DNA from: Acidobacteriota bacterium
GTDB lineage: Bacteria; Acidobacteriota; Terriglobia; Acidiferrales; UBA7541
DNA length: 64,000 bases
Direction of reading: 5' to 3'
NCBI GenBank assembly: GCA_003224525.1
Contig: QHZB01000195.1
Coordinates: forward strand, 1 to 64,000
Position numbers and translations under genes: made by a program. The number at the start of each line of letters is the position of its first letter. Position 1 is the first letter of the stretch. Shown piece after piece: positions 63,799 to 64,000 of this stretch. The notes below the pieces were generated by a model. That model had not been told where the DNA came from. It ran no database searches and saw only the letters and a list, made by a program, of their open reading frames with translations.

Positions 63799-64000
63799 TC
63801 ATGCGGCGGCAGTGACCAGGGGTGGAGAGCGAGGCTGTACTTCGGCGGCCGTGAGTCTCTGGACGACCACCATTGGGTCCAGCGCACTTGGGGCAGAGCC
63901 AAAGATCACTGGAGTCCTTGGTGCGTGACGTGTGTTGCTCTGTCCGCAGTGATCCAGCCGAGCAACTGAAAGCAAAGAGGCAAGAGCGTGGCATGCCGTC
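63799..64000 (-). pseudogene. C-terminal remnant of an IS91-like transposase (partial, frameshifted)
   Basis: Read on the minus strand, a LCPKCAGP zinc-ribbon motif is followed, after a one-base frameshift, by MVVVQRLTAAEVQPRSPP and a TGA at 63799-63801. A CPKC-GPM-VIERLTAAEIQLRSPP-type ending is familiar from Y2/IS91-like transposases (memory of the family; not searched). The extra A in CCCAATGG breaks the frame. The fragment continues off the right edge. Confidence 0.45.

Overview
The window looks like chromosomal DNA of an Acidobacteriota member. This is inference from gene content, not from a database search. The indicators are two giant TonB-dependent receptors with an N-terminal carboxypeptidase-regulatory-like domain, two MacB/FtsX-type permeases of the acidobacterial 'ADOP' kind, three VCBS/ASPIC-UnbV (CRTAC1-like) proteins, many TPR proteins, a BNR/sortilin-like secreted protein, and the TolB-like tail of a probable kinase fusion. 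No rRNA, tRNA, CRISPR array or intact mobile element was seen.

Layout. 1-7240 (+): the tail of a WD40/TolB-type protein, a secreted BNR-repeat protein, then a housekeeping run of N-acetylmuramoyl-alanine amidase, GerMN protein (frameshifted), RNase PH, XTP/dITP pyrophosphatase and endonuclease III. 7315-23277 (-): a 13-gene, tightly spaced accessory cluster. In transcription order it holds a succinate-semialdehyde-type dehydrogenase, a FadR-type GntR regulator, a beta-hydroxyacid dehydrogenase, E1alpha, E1beta, an M24 'pita-bread' protein, E2, a DctA-like transporter, two tandem FAD oxidoreductases, a pentaheme cytochrome and an IorA/IorB-like molybdenum hydroxylase. 23590-27468 (+): divergent from it, a Tat-exported LVIVD-like protein, an NMT1/THI5-like binding protein and an alpha/beta hydrolase. 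28023-37522: an ADOP permease (+), then an orphan IorB-like molybdoenzyme, a double SnoaL/DUF4440 protein and a TonB receptor (all -).

38940-60530: what appears to be one functional locus. A TPR protein (+) and a related TPR protein (56505, +) bracket three CRTAC1-like proteins, a large TPR protein and a small membrane protein (all -), plus a LacI regulator (-) divergent from a second TonB receptor (+). Behind the second TPR gene lie a Tat-exported phosphatase-superfamily protein, an unknown protein and the first codons of another Tat gene cut off by a decayed IS3-family element. A second ADOP permease (-) and an IS91-like transposase remnant close the window.

How the genes may work together. 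In the 7-27 kb cluster, import (DctA, NMT1-like protein), hydrolysis and oxidation (hydrolase, M24, semialdehyde and hydroxyacid dehydrogenases, 2-oxoacid dehydrogenase-like E1/E2) and a periplasmic electron chain (Ior plus cytochrome) fit a substrate-specific catabolic unit under GntR control. Several of its enzymes lack canonical active-site residues. In the 39-60 kb locus, a sigma70-like promoter with a LacI-type operator drives the receptor, and the secreted TPR and UnbV-type proteins would be its periplasmic partners. That locus, with its three-part CRTAC1/redoxin/TPR fusion, is the best candidate here for an undescribed system.
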